64,000 nucleotides of DNA, taken from positions 15,314,001-15,378,000 of the forward strand of contig CM060732.1 in assembly GCA_030704615.1 (NCBI GenBank). The letters run 5' to 3'. The translations under genes and the position numbers were made by a program. A model generated the notes under the pieces. That model saw only the letters and a program-made list of their open reading frames with translations, had not been told where the DNA came from and did not search any database. The stretch comes from Takakia lepidozioides. Lineage: Eukaryota; Streptophyta; Takakiopsida; Takakiales; Takakiaceae. Of the stretch, positions 20,824 to 32,539 are shown piece after piece (the first letter of the stretch is position 1; each line of letters starts with the position of its first letter).

Positions 20824-21690
20824 CCTTCTGTCTAATTCTAATCTAGTTCTTAGTGAAAGATCTTGTTGTTATTCTGCAACTCCCACACAAGTTGGCTACA
20901 TCCATGCTGTTTATGATCAAAGTTCATAAAGCCCTCATCCATGCCGCAGCGGAAGATAAGACATGGATGGGGGAAGTAAAAGTGTTTCCTGCATAGTGCA
21001 ACAGGCCTGACTAGGGTTATGTCTTGCACCAGCTAAGTTTTCATGCTGATACAGTCACTCAAACAGCTCACCAGAGGGTTAATGACAGCCTATGAGTTCA
21101 CCACTTGCATGTAGCATCTACTTGAACCCCCTTTGTTATCATGCAATCACCGAAAATGCAAGGCAACATGGATCTACCATACAGTGCAGGTCTGATATTT
21201 CTATGCAACTCATGGTCTTTCCTTTATCTCTCAATTGGCCCTCCCTTCATCATTCTTTTGCTGAACAGATCTCTCTTCTTCCCAATCTCTCCCTTTCTGA
21301 TGCAAGTGCCATGGTTTCTTTTATCAGACCAGACAGCCCCTCTACATGCAATGCAGATATACCAAGGCACACATCCAGTGGAGACTTCTGCAGAGATCCT
21401 CTTGGAATCATAAGTACACACCACATTCTCTCTTAGCTTTTCTCTCCTCCCAAACATAATCTCTCCTCATTCTCATACCCTAATGCTGACAGTTGCAGAC
21501 CCCGTCCCTCATTTCTACCTATAACAAGTGCAACAATTCCCTTGGTGAATCTCCCTATACTGTTCATTTTGCATACTTGTTTAACTCTAAACACTAATGC
21601 ACAGTTTGCTCCAGATTCAGTGTACTGAACCATAAAATCAAAAGCAAGACAAACACTATGCATTCATTGATTGTAGGTGGGCTGCATCTG
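20808..21690 (+). repeat. LTR-like segment L2, copy 1
   Basis: It begins at TAGTGTGAAAAGAAGAGGG directly against the gypsy B RNase H. The same opening recurs at 21697 (TGTAGTGTGAAAAGAAGG) and 29056 (TGTAGTGTGAAAAGAGGG). About 130-180 bases further in, all three have CCGCAGCGGAAGA followed by AAGACATGGA. TGTAGTGTG fits an LTR start, but I could not fix an end or a target duplication. No coding sequence. Confidence 0.4.
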
Positions 21691-21696
21691 CCTTCT

Positions 21697-22231
21697 ATTG
21701 TAGTGTGAAAAGAAGGGGCGTGAATCCCCTTATGTGCAATTCTAATTGTGCTCCTCCCCAGTTTTGAAGCGAAGCAAAAGAAAGGAACTCTCTTCCAGTG
21801 ATCCAACCATTGTCACTCGGTTGTGGGTTTCCCTCAAGTCCTTCATGATCAGAGTTTACACAATCCTCATCCACGCCGCAGCGGAAGAGAAGACATGGAT
21901 GGGGAGTCTGTATTGTTCTCACCCTTGGTTCTATTTTTACACGACATCCTTTCCATGGGGTACAGCACCAGCCATGCTACCATGTTGTCTTCAGTGATGC
22001 AACCAGCCCTACGTCAGTGATGAGCACTGCCCTTGTGGGCAGCTCCCTTGGACAATAACACGTGGAAGCCCCTTTTTGTAATAAGATCACAATTTAGAAG
22101 GAGGCAACTCAGATCTGCCATGAACTACAGGCCCACCGGTTTGGCTCTTCATGGGTTCATGCTTTCTTTATCTTACCTCCCCAATCTTCATCCCTCATCA
22201 ACCCCTCTTGCTGGTCAGCTCTCTCCCTTTG

Positions 22232-22320
<89 letters not shown>

Positions 22321-25098
22321 AGGGTCTGCAGATTCCTCACTTTTTCACAATAGCATGTCTAAGATGCAATGCAATGCGCATTCAGCCAGGCATCCAGTGT
22401 ACCCAGCATTGAAATCAACCTTGGTCACACAAGACATAATCAGCCCCTTTATCAGTTCCTCTCTTGCCAATGACAGATGCTTCACACTCCCCTTTTCCCA
22501 GGTGTAGCCATTTGCCCAAGACACTTCTCAACCCGTCTACAGGTCTCAATTTACACACCCTGACAGCTCTCTTTTTCCCATCAACTGTGAACCTCAGTTG
22601 TTCACATGCTGAGAGCACTCTGAGAATCAGATCCAAACCCCAAACAGTGTTGGTTTTTCTGCCCCATCCACATCATCCCTTCTGCTCCTTCCAAACAGTT
22701 CTATCTAACCTTCACTGGTTTCCTCTACCTACTAAGCTAGTTCCACATTGGCTGCAATGTGTCAACATCCAAGGCCACATTGTTTTCACAGGCTCATGAC
22801 ACTGAAACAAAGAACAAGAATACAACAAACAGCAACCATTCTGACCCAGCGATGAGTTAACCCTGTCCCCACTCATTTCTCCTACTGTGCAATGTAACAG
22901 CAGGTGCATCCATTTCCAGCCTATCCTGGTTTGAAGTCCAGTGTCCTCATTCCATTTCCCAAAGCTCTTTTCTTCCTCACATATCTGTGTCTCTTTCTAC
23001 ATACAAGAGATAGTCCAAAACTTCACAAAGCGATTTCCAAGTCACCCAAAAAGGAAGCCAACACTCTTTGAACTTATCTGTCTTATACTCCAGTGAAGCG
23101 GTGGGTCTGCCTGTCAAGATGGCACCTCATCAACTCTGTCATCAGCCACATCCAACGCTTCTTCTTATCGTGATTCCAGTCCTCATTATGTCATGACGGC
23201 TTTGCTTCATCTGCTGGCAACATCCTTGTGCCTGCCAACCTCTACCCTATCCTTCTACATGTGCACTTCTTCCCTAAGAATTGATCTGGTCCTACAGCAA
23301 TAAGACAGAAAGCAGCTACAAGTCTTAATTACAAATAATCTGAAGCGCCATACACACCAGCCTGCACTTCTCCTATCCCAACAGCTGTTGAGCCGCTCCA
23401 TCTCCTCATAACTGTGCTCTTCAAGACCATGGCGGCAGCGGTGGTGCACCGCTCTCATCACATGCTCAGCCTTCAGAATTGATCATTACTACGAAGAAGG
23501 CGGCACCGCTTCCTCTTGCACAGAATGCCAAGCAAGAGCCTTTAACGTTGCTCTTTAAAGCAAGCTGATTCCCCTTGGGCAGGTGGAACTTTCTAAGACA
23601 TACTGTGCTGCCAACACCACTGCAGCAGCTCCGAAAAGTTGCCCGCACTCTTCCCCTTCGTTTTTCACAGCCCGAGCTTCTAGGTTTAAACATCATCGAT
23701 GAAAATCATTCATCCTAGGGATGAAAAAGGCGCATGTCATAACTTAGCCATATTTTGTCCTGGCAGAGCAATAGCATAGTGTTCCCATGGAATTACCTGT
23801 AGTCATGGATAATTCCTTCCCCTCATTAGCACCGGGCACTCCCTTCGTAGTAATGCCGAATCCCGATGCCAAACAAAAATTTGAATGTTTACCCCCTGCA
23901 TTCACACTACACTATCACCATTCCCAAAGACATATGCATCATCTCTCATCCTCTCTACACCATTCTGGTTTGAAGCCCAGACCACCACTCCATTCCATTT
24001 TTCAAAACGTTCTCATACTCTCTCTACTAACTCCAGAGCCCTCAATCATTTCAGCGACATCTATCTAAGTAGAAGAAAAAGAAAAACCTTCGCACTTAAC
24101 TGATATATACCCCTGTTCAAGCGGTGGGTTCCATGCTCAAGCTGGCACCTCACCCTCCCTGACATCAGCCGCCCTAATGCTTGTTGTTACTTGCATCCGC
24201 CGGCGCTTCTCCAAAATGAAGATCTCGCATATTAAATTCTTCATTGTCGCAGTACCCCAGTCTACATTAATCCCTAATCTTAAGAGTTCATCAAAGCCTG
24301 ACAGTTCTGCTCTCTCTTGGCAGCCCCCTTACCATCTTGCCAAACAACTCTTGTTTCTCCCCTCATTACTGTTATCTTACCCTAAGATAAGATCTCCAAC
24401 TTTGACAACAAGCTACTGTGGCCACAGCCCTTATGCATATCTACAGTCGTTCCCCCCACAACTCTCCTCATCTCTCAACAGGCCTAGATCTATATCCCTT
24501 CAAGGCAGTGACGGCACCGCCCTTCCTTTCTATCAACAGCACATAGTGTCAAATTGCTCATTCCACCGCAGGCCCCTATCCTCCAGCGATCCCCACTCTT
24601 TAAAGCAGCCTAATGATGATGGCATCGCCTTCCTTCATCTGGCATGAGAGCACGTTTCACCAAGCTGTTTCCTTGTAGGCTTATCCTCCAGCAAGCTCCA
24701 CGTCAAGAATTCATCAAGACAGAAGCGGCACCGCTTCTCCTGCTGGATGGTGCACAGATTACCACGCCGCCCTTTTGTTTCCCCATTACTGCTCATCAGG
24801 CTTCAAGGTAAATCCAGCCAGCACAGCAGGGTTAGTCACCTTTAGCAAAACAGCTCTGCTAATCCATTGCAGCACCTGCACATCTTCCCGCAATCCTTTC
24901 CCTTGTCATCTTCCCCGTGAATCTAGGGCAACATCAGATGAATGACATCCCCTTAACGAATGAAAAATACAAGGGGTTCACATCCTTCAAACATAAATGA
25001 CTTAGGAAAATTCAACTCTAGGCCTCAGATTTCTTCCCTGCACACCCATAAAATTCAGTGTGAGTGGAAAACACCCCCCACTGGTTTCACACTACATA
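21697..25098. repeat. LTR-like non-coding block L2, copy 2, with internal duplication
   Basis: About 3.4 kb with no convincing gene. It opens with the L2 start and is pyrimidine-rich on the plus strand. A stretch at about 22.88-23.7 kb resembles one at about 23.92-24.9 kb in the same orientation: both have TGGTTTGAAG, then CATTCCATTT, then CAAG/GAAGCGGTGGGT followed by TGGCACCTCA and CATCAGCC. This suggests an old tandem duplication or two nested LTRs. Another TGTAGTGTG, read on the minus strand, lies at about 25091-25099. Confidence 0.4.
22236..22317 (+). repeat. (TC)n microsatellite
   Basis: About 41 uninterrupted TC dinucleotides inside the LTR-like block. The Ser-Leu frames across it are artefacts. 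Its length is likely to vary between individuals and assemblies. Confidence 0.95.
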
Positions 25099-25271
25099 TG
25101 TAGTGTGTCTTCATTTTTAAATGTCTGGGTCCTCTCTGACCATGCCCCCTGGCTGAGTGTCCAGGCTTGGCACAAATGGTTTTAGGTCTCGTCGGCTTCT
25201 TATCCATTCCCTTCTTGCCCCATCTTTCAGTCTGCACCGTCTTCCAGCCTCTCCTGTCTTTGTTGTGCTTT

Positions 25272-26861
25272 CTACATCTTTGTAGCCATGAAGTCATAGG
25301 GCCCTTCCCATGGGGAGGTCATTGGAGATCGTTTTCCCGGTCTTAACATCATCACTTTACTATTTTCCAACAGTGTACAGTAGTTGTGGCCTGCTCGGTG
25401 TCTTTTCTCATAATCCCTTGCTTGCTGTTGCTGCCCCTTCTTCACACTTCTTTTCAGCTCAGCCTTCATTGCTGTAAGAAGTTGAATCTTCTTTTGCATC
25501 ATAAGTGTGACCTCAGCAACAGATCCATGAAAATTTACCGCTGAAGAGATATAGTACAGTCTGTTGTCCATTCCCAGTCGTGGAGTTCTACTAGTCAGCA
25601 CCTGATAAGGTGAGAATCCCGTCATAGCATGTACTCCCATCTCGTATCCAAACAAGGCTTTGTATAGATTTTCGTCCCACTCAGTGTCGTTTCCAACCCC
25701 CAACGTTGTCATACTTTGCTTGAGGGATTTAGTCACCCTTTCCACCATGCCATTGCACTGGGGCCAATAGGATGCACTGTGCTCCCTCTTTATCCTGTAT
25801 TTCTGGCACGCCTCTTGGAATTCCCCTTCCCACTCCGTTCCATTGTCAGTAAGCAACGTGTGGGGGCAACTGTATCTGTCTATCACTTCCTCCACCAGAA
25901 AGCGGGCAGTGAGGGCTGCAGTGTGATCTGCTACTAGCGCAGCCTCTACCCATTTTGAGAAGTGATCTATCGCCACAAGAAAATATTGATTACCTTTGGC
26001 AGTCACAGGTAATGGTCCAGCAGTGTCAATTGCAACTCTGAAAAATAGATCCACTATTGGAATGTTGTGGAGTCTTGAGCTTCCTGATCGCAGCACTCCA
26101 TTCTGCTTGGTCGACTGACACTCAACACAGCTCTTGAGCACTTGTCTGATGAGTTTTGTTCTATCATGCCAGAAAAATCGCCCACATACCTCCTCTTGCG
26201 TTCTGCGAATCCCAAAGTGACCAGTGGCCTCATGAACCTCCTTGATTAGTGCCTCTCTGTCCTTCTTTGGTGGAACTACCTTATCCTCAAAGTAAACTTT
26301 CCCTTTCAGATAGGAGTATTGTTTTGCTCGTTGCCTGGCTCTCTTCTTTTCTGCTTTTGTAAGATAATCATTGACCTCTCCAAAGCATAAAAGATGCATG
26401 ACTTCCACATCCTCAAGTATGTCAAGTTCTCTCTCTTCCTTACCAGCTGTTGTTCCTTGGTTGTCTGAGCTCACTAGTGATTCCTCCCCCCACTTCTCGG
26501 CTGCATGTAATAATGACATCTGAACAGCCTTGGTAGGTGTACTCCATGGCAACCAGCCCTTCTTGAAGGCCTCCTTGCAGTGCGGAGAACCTTGCCCTGA
26601 GTGATTGGTCCCCTCACTAGTGTCTGAAGAGTAAAATATCTTGGTGAAGCACTCACCCCTCATATGGCCTCTAGCTGAGCACTCTGATGATGAGGTTACC
26701 TGAATCCTCCCTTTTGTCTCCTCCCTTGAACTGTGTTGAAGAGAAGCAGTTTCTTCAGAGTCTCCCTCTTCGTTCTGTGATCCTTCTTCCTCATGTGCAT
26801 CAGCTGGCTGCTCCCTAGCTGGTTCATGGTCTCTAGTATGGTCACATTGATGGTGGGACAT
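25272..26861 (-). pseudogene. gypsy C integrase with flanking pol segments
   Basis: One open minus-strand frame of 529 residues. The first 150 are Ser/Glu-rich linker. A zinc-binding region follows (HEATGHFGIRRTQEEVC, then CVECQ; H-H-C-C type). The DDE core has AIDTAGPLP, LTDNGTEWEGEF and GMVERV. A C-terminal MLRPGKRSPM...WEGPYDF region follows, as in gypsy integrases. It inserts retrotransposon DNA into the genome. This frame is intact, but the neighbouring pol pieces are broken. Between its end and 25099 there is only non-coding sequence leading to a TGTAGTGTG word. Confidence 0.75.
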
Positions 26862-26872
26862 GAGAACATCAA

Positions 26873-27151
26873 CTAAGTCTCTTCCCTTCCCTTGGTTGCA
26901 GTAACAACCTTCTTTCCTGCACCCACATTTTTCCAGATGCTTCCCCCAACCAGATTAATAGATACTGGTTGGCCAATGCCTTCCCGTTGTTTTATGGCTG
27001 CAAAAGTTACTTTCCTTTCTTCCCTGTCTAGCATGATGCCTGGCTCTGGCCCCCTTTTCAGGATACCATGAGCATAACCCTTGGTCAACATGCCCCCTTT
27101 GGAGAACCTATCTACCATAGGAACAAACTCAAATGAAAAGTCACCGAGCAA
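26873..27151 (-). pseudogene. gypsy C pol linker fragment
   Basis: A short minus-strand frame between the RNase H and integrase pieces (FVPMVDRFSKGGMLTKGYAHG and on). Order and strand fit the pol polyprotein, but I cannot assign a domain. It is separated from the integrase frame by a stop or frameshift near 26865. Confidence 0.4.
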
Positions 27152-27207
27152 GTCTGTGCCACTATGGTATTCTGAACATAGCCACTAGTATGGATCCAAA
27201 TCCGTTT

Positions 27208-28762
27208 CTAAAGAAAATGACTCCCCAGCAGTCTCTCCTTGAAATGCCAAAGACCCCAGACACATGCATAATACTCTTCTCTTTTGCAGATCATTTCCCC
27301 TCTCTCATTGTTGTAGCCAACTTGCCTATGAGCTTGTTCTCTCAACTCTTCCCTGCCCTCTTCATACTGAAATAGAGAAGCTATAATTGCACCCTTTTCC
27401 CACTCTAGCTTAAGGAGATAGGCTCCATCCCTCTTTCTCCCCTCCCTTTTTTGACTGTAGAGAGACGTAGAGTATACCTTGAGTTCCTCAGTCTCCTCTG
27501 CTGGTCCCACTGGATACATGCTTAGTGCATCTACGTTAGCATGCCTAGCACCCGCCCTATGAACAATTTTGAACTCAAAGTCTTGTAACATCATGATCCA
27601 TCTACCCCTGCGTCCATAGGCGTCACTTACTGTTGCCAACCACTCAAGTGGTTTATGATCAGTTCTGATCACAAAGGGGGTTCCATACAGATACTGCCTG
27701 ACATGTAAAACTCCCCACAGTAAGGCATAGCATTCTCCCTCCATAGGGTGATATTTGCGCTGAGCATCATATAATACTTCACTGGCATAAGCAATTACCC
27801 TCTCCTTCTTATACTCCTTTTGTGACAAAACTGCCCCCACCCCTTTGATGGACCAGTCTACGTCTAGGATGAATGGTCTTGAGAAATCTGGCCTGGCCAG
27901 AATGGGTGTAGTGACCAGCTTTACTTGCAGGGCAGAAAAAGCGTTTTGTGCCTCTGCATTCCAGCTAAACTTTACGTCCTTCTTGGTCAGAGTGAACAAA
28001 GGCACTGCCACTCCAGCATACCCCTTGACAGAGGGCCTATAATTCCCCGTCATCCCTAGATAACACTTGACTGCAGTATAGTTCTTAGGCAAGGGAAATC
28101 TTTCAATTGCAGCTATCTTATCTGGGTCAGGCCAGATACCCTCTTCAGAAACCACATGACCAAGAAATACCAACTGCAGGTTGGCAAAGGGTTGGTATAC
28201 TGGCGGCTTCTAGTATACCAACCCCTCCTTGACAAACTATTTCATTGTCAGGGTTGAGCCTAAGATTCGCCCTCTTCAGCTTTTTCAGTACCCTTTTTAT
28301 GTGCCCCATGTGATCTGCCCAATCCTTGCTATGTATGTTAACGTCATCTACAAAGACCTTAGCACAGTCTTTGATCTCTTCCTTAAGTACCCTGTTCATT
28401 GCCCTCTGAAAAGTGGCAGTGGCATTTTCCAGTCCAAATGGCATGACAAGCCATTCATACAATCCGTTCTTTGTAATTACAGCACTTTTGCTTATGTCAT
28501 GGTCATCCATCTTGATCTGCCAGAAACCAGATTGCAGATCCAGTGCAGAAAACCACTTGGATTTTCCCAACTGGTTCAAAACATCTTGTATCAATGGCAT
28601 AGGGTACGAGTCCCTTCTAGTCAGGCGGTTCACAGGCCTAAAATCACCACAAAAGCGTTTGGACCCATCCTTCTTGGGTGGAAGGGTGACTGGACATGAC
28701 CACTCTGAACTACTCTCTCTCATCTTGCCTCGCGAGATCAAAGTCTCAATTTGCCCTTGCAC
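27208..28762 (-). pseudogene. gypsy C reverse transcriptase and RNase H
   Basis: Minus strand. RT at 28145-28762 has PPKKDGSKRFCGDFRPVNRL, ALDLQSGFWQI, VMPFGLENATATF and the catalytic VFVDDVNIHS with both Asp residues. A frameshift near 28200 leads to FLGHVVSEEGI, the tether, and an RNase H-like domain (FILDVDWSIKGVGAVLSQ, HPMEGECYALLW, IRTDHKPLEW). The first RNase H Asp lies in LDVDWS rather than the common TDAS. The frame continues to about 27208 through an Arg/Lys-rich linker. Confidence 0.8.
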
Positions 28763-29055
28763 TTCATTTTCCTCCCACTCTGACAGGCGACTGGGACGGC
28801 TTCTGCATGAGGAAAGCCTTGGGTGTCAATCGTGTGTTCCACTTCACTGCAATAACCCAAGTCAGCATTGCTGAGAGCAAAGCATTCTTGGTTTTCTCGC
28901 AGTTCTTGTTCCAATTCCAGCCTATGTTCCTGAGCCAGGTCTGGATTAATGCGAAGTCTGGCCTTTAGGCTTCTCCAGCGACTCTCCATTTTTTCTTCAT
29001 GGCTGGGATCCCAACCCTCTCCCTCTACACTGTGCAGAGAGCTAGCTACCCTCAT
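28738..29055 (-). pseudogene. gypsy C pol, segment before RT
   Basis: A frame of 106 residues (RINPDLAQEHRLELEQEL, CFALSNADLGYCSEVEHTID) matching the usual stretch just before gypsy RT, in a different frame from it. It ends at the L2 start near 29056, so gag and protease are missing here. Confidence 0.65.
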
Positions 29056-29326
29056 CTGTAGTGTGAAAAGAGGGGGGGATAAAACCCCTCTTAGTTAACC
29101 TCTAAACTATTCATTGCCCAGAGAGACTCGGGGCTGCCCTATGACTCACACCATAGTTAATTACTTCTATACTGTTCATGACCAGAGATTGATACCCTTA
29201 TCTACGCCGCAGCGGAAGAGAAGACATGGACATGGTTATAGCACATAAGCATATATACTTATTCAGCCTATTTGTGTTAAAGATTAGGTAATTATGCATA
29301 CACCAACCCGGTGCTTCCTGTACTGG
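29056..29326 (+). repeat. LTR-like segment L2, copy 3
   Basis: It opens TGTAGTGTGAAAAGAGGG and carries CCGCAGCGGAAGA at about 29206, as in the copies at 20.8 and 21.7 kb. It bounds the 5' side of gypsy C and ends near the R1 repeat. No gene here. Confidence 0.45.
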
Positions 29327-29737
29327 GGGCTGCTATTTCATGAGCCATGAGCCATGAGCGGCATGAGCCATGAGCAGAGTCGTAAGTGTCGAAAAAAACA
29401 TGAGCAGGACTATTTTCCGGAAATGAGTGTCCGCGGGAATAGGGTTTAGGGTGTAACGGTCATAGGGGGAGAAGGACCTCCCGATGAAGGAGGTTCGGCA
29501 ATGTTTTTTAGAATTACATATTGAAAGGCAATGTTTCGCGAATGGTAGGGTGGTACTGCTCTGTACAATGGGGGCCCATTTCAGCCTACCAGCCACTTGC
29601 AAAATCCACCCACACTCCCAATCCCAAACGAAATGAGGAATGATGCATTCTGGGAACGATGGATACAAAATAGAACAAAAAGAGGGCACAATGGGGTTTT
29701 TATTGATCCACATGAATTGCATTTGAAGCACGTCTAC
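29327..29737 (-). repeat. dispersed repeat R1, copy 2, first half
   Basis: Reverse-oriented R1 from GGGGGCTGCTATTTCATGAGCC to the target site CACGTCTAC. It continues at 30463 after an inserted LTR. The antisense zinc-ribbon-like frame (NDAFWERWIQNRTKRGHNG...HVYC) is present on the plus strand and is cut by the insertion. Confidence 0.75.
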
Positions 29738-30467
29738 TGTCGCGGCCCTTTGCCTTGAGGGCAGGGGGTCGGGACACATGAGGGGCTGCCCCTGTGGTGG
29801 GGGCAGCGGCAGCGATAGGTATGGGGGACTGAAGCACCCTTGAGTGCCCAAGGCACTCAAGGAGGCGGAGGCGCTCACTAGGTGGAGCCCCGCACACCGG
29901 GTTGCGGTGGGGGTGGCTCCACAAGGGGTGGTGGTAGCTTAGCAGGACTTAGTGGGAGTGGCATAGGACTCACCATGGGGGTGGAGACCTCGTGGTGGGA
30001 GTCGTGGGGAGTCTTGGGACTCATCACGGTCCATAGGGGCCGTGGTGAGTGGGCCAAGATTCACTGCGACTCATCACCGGGAGTCGAGGGTTTTCGTGGT
30101 GGTTCGCCATAAAATGGCATGGCTGGTTGTGAAACCCCCGCGGACAGCTACAGAAGTATATATAGGGAGTAGTAACCCCGAGAACGGTGCAAGCCCGTTG
30201 GTGACCAAAAACTAGTGAGTAAGCGAGCGAGCCGGAAAGCGACCAAAGAGTGGGGAGCTGTTCCGGACTGCCATCTACCAAAGGGAATTCCACTAGTCCC
30301 AAATAGGTGGAGGGTTTAGCGGGAAGCGAAGGGGGACCGTTATGTCCCGGTGAGCAGCCGAAGCTCCAAGTTGGCCCGGCGGCCAGGTTGGGAGTCAGGC
30401 GCGCGCATCAAAGCGAGTAACTATGACGTGAAGGGGAGCTTACCGAAGGGAGGTGCGCGACATCTAC
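29733..30467 (+). mobile_element. gypsy G1 solo LTR with 5-base target duplication
   Basis: The LTR 29738-30462 starts TGTCGCGGCC and ends GTGCGCGACA. TCTAC flanks it on both sides (29733-29737 and 30463-30467). Removing the LTR and one TCTAC restores the R1 sequence seen at 14.2 and 45.4 kb. This is a clean insertion followed by LTR-LTR recombination. It has a TATATATA box near 30156. It is the best evidence in the window that G1 was mobile after R1 spread. Confidence 0.9.
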
Positions 30468-30510
30468 TGTGCTGATTGTGCAAACAAATCTTTAGCCCTG
30501 TGCCTTCTGA
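30463..30510 (-). repeat. dispersed repeat R1, copy 2, remainder
   Basis: TCTACTGTGCTGATTGTGC... to GCCTTCTGAATACAAG, the part of R1 next to a YDG stop codon. The same R1-YDG joint is seen at 45.31 kb. Confidence 0.7.
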
Positions 30511-30715
30511 ATACAAGTCACGTTGTCAATGGGACTTCGACTGCTCTGAGAACTAGCTCATGAGTCATCGGGCTCCTCCAGGTAAACTGGATTGCAGCCG
30601 TTGTACCGCCTCTGTTGATGTTCACCACAATGTTGTGCCCTTTAATCATACCACCATCGAATATGGAAAGCTTCACGTTTTCGTCGTCCACACCAATGCG
30701 AATGTCCCCATACAA
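30511..30715 (-). pseudogene. YDG-family gene, 3' end, cut by assembly gap
   Basis: Minus strand: YGDIRIGVDDENVKLSIF, DGGMIKGHNIVVNINRGG, LVLRAVEVPL. Very close to the copies at 11.1 and 44.9 kb. The 5' part lies in the N run. Confidence 0.6.
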
Positions 30716-31215
30716 NNNNNNNNNNNNNNNNNNNNNNNNNNNNNNNNNNNNNNNNNNNNNNNNNNNNNNNNNNNNNNNNNNNNNNNNNNNNNNNNNNNNN
30801 NNNNNNNNNNNNNNNNNNNNNNNNNNNNNNNNNNNNNNNNNNNNNNNNNNNNNNNNNNNNNNNNNNNNNNNNNNNNNNNNNNNNNNNNNNNNNNNNNNNN
30901 NNNNNNNNNNNNNNNNNNNNNNNNNNNNNNNNNNNNNNNNNNNNNNNNNNNNNNNNNNNNNNNNNNNNNNNNNNNNNNNNNNNNNNNNNNNNNNNNNNNN
31001 NNNNNNNNNNNNNNNNNNNNNNNNNNNNNNNNNNNNNNNNNNNNNNNNNNNNNNNNNNNNNNNNNNNNNNNNNNNNNNNNNNNNNNNNNNNNNNNNNNNN
31101 NNNNNNNNNNNNNNNNNNNNNNNNNNNNNNNNNNNNNNNNNNNNNNNNNNNNNNNNNNNNNNNNNNNNNNNNNNNNNNNNNNNNNNNNNNNNNNNNNNNN
31201 NNNNNNNNNNNNNNN
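30716..31215. other. assembly gap, 500 N
   Basis: Exactly 500 N, a round number that suggests a placeholder or estimated scaffold gap. Frames drawn across it have no meaning. A YDG gene enters on the left and a different gene family appears on the right. Confidence 0.99.
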
Positions 31216-31650
31216 GAATGGTTCCCAAAGTACAAGGGACATGTGGAGCTTCCCCAAACCGGACAAACTGTCTGACCCCACATTCGACATGTGGATGAAC
31301 CGCATGACATGGTGGTTTCAGGTACTTCCCCACGCTTCGTTTGGCGCTTCTACTCTTGTAGGGGGTGGATTCATTGTATTTTTTCAGCAATGCGATCTGA
31401 TGGAGAATCTCCACAGGTGACGACGAATGCGCAAGAGCAGTTGGACACACAAGCACATCAGTTCAAGATGGAGATTTCTCCTGCAGCAGAGAGCCTACGC
31501 GACTATGTGACGAGGTACTTTCTGCTCTACAAAATCGACCTATTCTTTCGGGAGATACCACATGCCCGCCGGAGCCACGAGTTCACCGACCAGCCGAACG
31601 CGGACAAAGCAGCAATGCGCCTTCTGTACAGGTACATACGCGATGCCTTC
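31216..31650 (+). pseudogene. upstream exon-like segments, possibly of methyltransferase-like gene copy 2
   Basis: Two coding-like stretches. 31217-31320 reads MWSFPKPDKLSDPTFDMWMN and on, followed by GTACTT. 31400-31632 reads EISPAAESLRDYVTRYFLLY, then a basic RRSHEF...ADKAAMRLLYRYIRDAF, followed by CAGGTACATAC. They lie on the same strand as the gene beginning near 32.6 kb and are separated from it by a palindrome array. Whether they belong to it is inference. The first is cut by the assembly gap. Confidence 0.35.
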
Positions 31651-31662
31651 CTTACAGTCCTT

Positions 31663-32533
31663 GCATTTTTCGCCGAATTTCCAGATCAGGGCTCCGAAAA
31701 TGGCCAAGTCCCTAGGGTGGCTGGCCCTGAACTGGAAATTCGGCGCCATTTTTCCAGGTCAAGGCCATATGGGACTTAGCCATTTTCGGGCCGGACCTGG
31801 AAAAATGGCGCCGAATTTCCAGTTAGGGCTCCGAAAATGGCTAAGTCCCTGGGGTGGCTGGCCCTGAACTGGAAATTCGGCGCCATTTTTCCAGTTATGG
31901 GCCCTATTGCCCTTGTGGGACAACCATTTTCGGGCCGGACCTGGGAAAATGGCGCCGAATTTCCAGTCAGGGCTCCGAAAATGGCCCAGTCCCTAGGGTG
32001 GCTGGCCCTGAACTAGAAATTCGGCGCCATTTTTCCAGTTCTGGGCCCTATTGCCCTTGTGGGACTTAGCCATATTCGGGCCGGACCTGGGAAAATGGCG
32101 CCGAATTTCCAGTCAGGGCTCCAAAAATGGCCAAGTCCCTAGGGTGGCTGGCCCTGAACTGGAAATTCGGCGTCATTTTTCCAGTTCTGGGCCCTATTGC
32201 CGTTCTGGGACAAAGCCATTTTCGGGCCGGACCTGAGAAAATGGCGCCGAATTTCCAGTCAGGGCTCCAAAAATGGCAAAGTCCGTAGGGTGGCTGGCCC
32301 TGAACTGGAAATTCGGCGCCATTTTTCCATTTCTAGGCCCTATTGCCGTTCTGGGACTTAGCCATCTTCGGGCCAAACCGGGAAAAATGGCGCCGAATTT
32401 CCAATTCAGGGCTCCCAAGATGGCTAAGTCCCTAGGGTGGCAGTCACCGAAAACCGAAATTCGGCGCCATTTTTCCATTTCTAGGCCCACTCAGATCCGC
32501 CCCAACCTGGGAAAATGGTGCCGAATTTGCAGT
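31663..32533. repeat. array of AAATTCGGCGCCATTTTT near-palindromes in alternating orientation
   Basis: About 12 units in 0.87 kb, roughly 72 bases apart. AAATTCGGCGCCATTTTT alternates with its reverse complement AAAAATGGCGCCGAATTT. The spacers alternate as well: TCAGGGCTCCGAAAATGGC then AAGTCCCTAGGGTGGCTGG on one side, GGCCCTATTGCC then GGGACTTAGCC then GGGCCGGACCTGG on the other. A full period is therefore about 145 bases with two inverted halves. The GGCGCC core and GGAAAT...TTTCC arms match the design of the 13-kb array. It may sit in an intron. Confidence 0.8.
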
Positions 32534-32539
32534 TCAGGG

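Noticed and set aside
22033-22507. Long Ser-Leu frames at 22.2-22.3 kb
   Set aside because: Translation of the (TC)n microsatellite.
25055-25297. 80-residue basic minus-strand frame after gypsy C integrase
   Set aside because: Overlaps the integrase tail in another frame and has no recognisable content.
30518-31456. Frames of 210-312 residues spanning 30.7-31.2 kb
   Set aside because: They run across 500 N and have no meaning in the gap.
31540-32490. Frames rich in RISSQGSENG/ELEIRRHFS repeats
   Set aside because: Translation of the alternating near-palindrome array.
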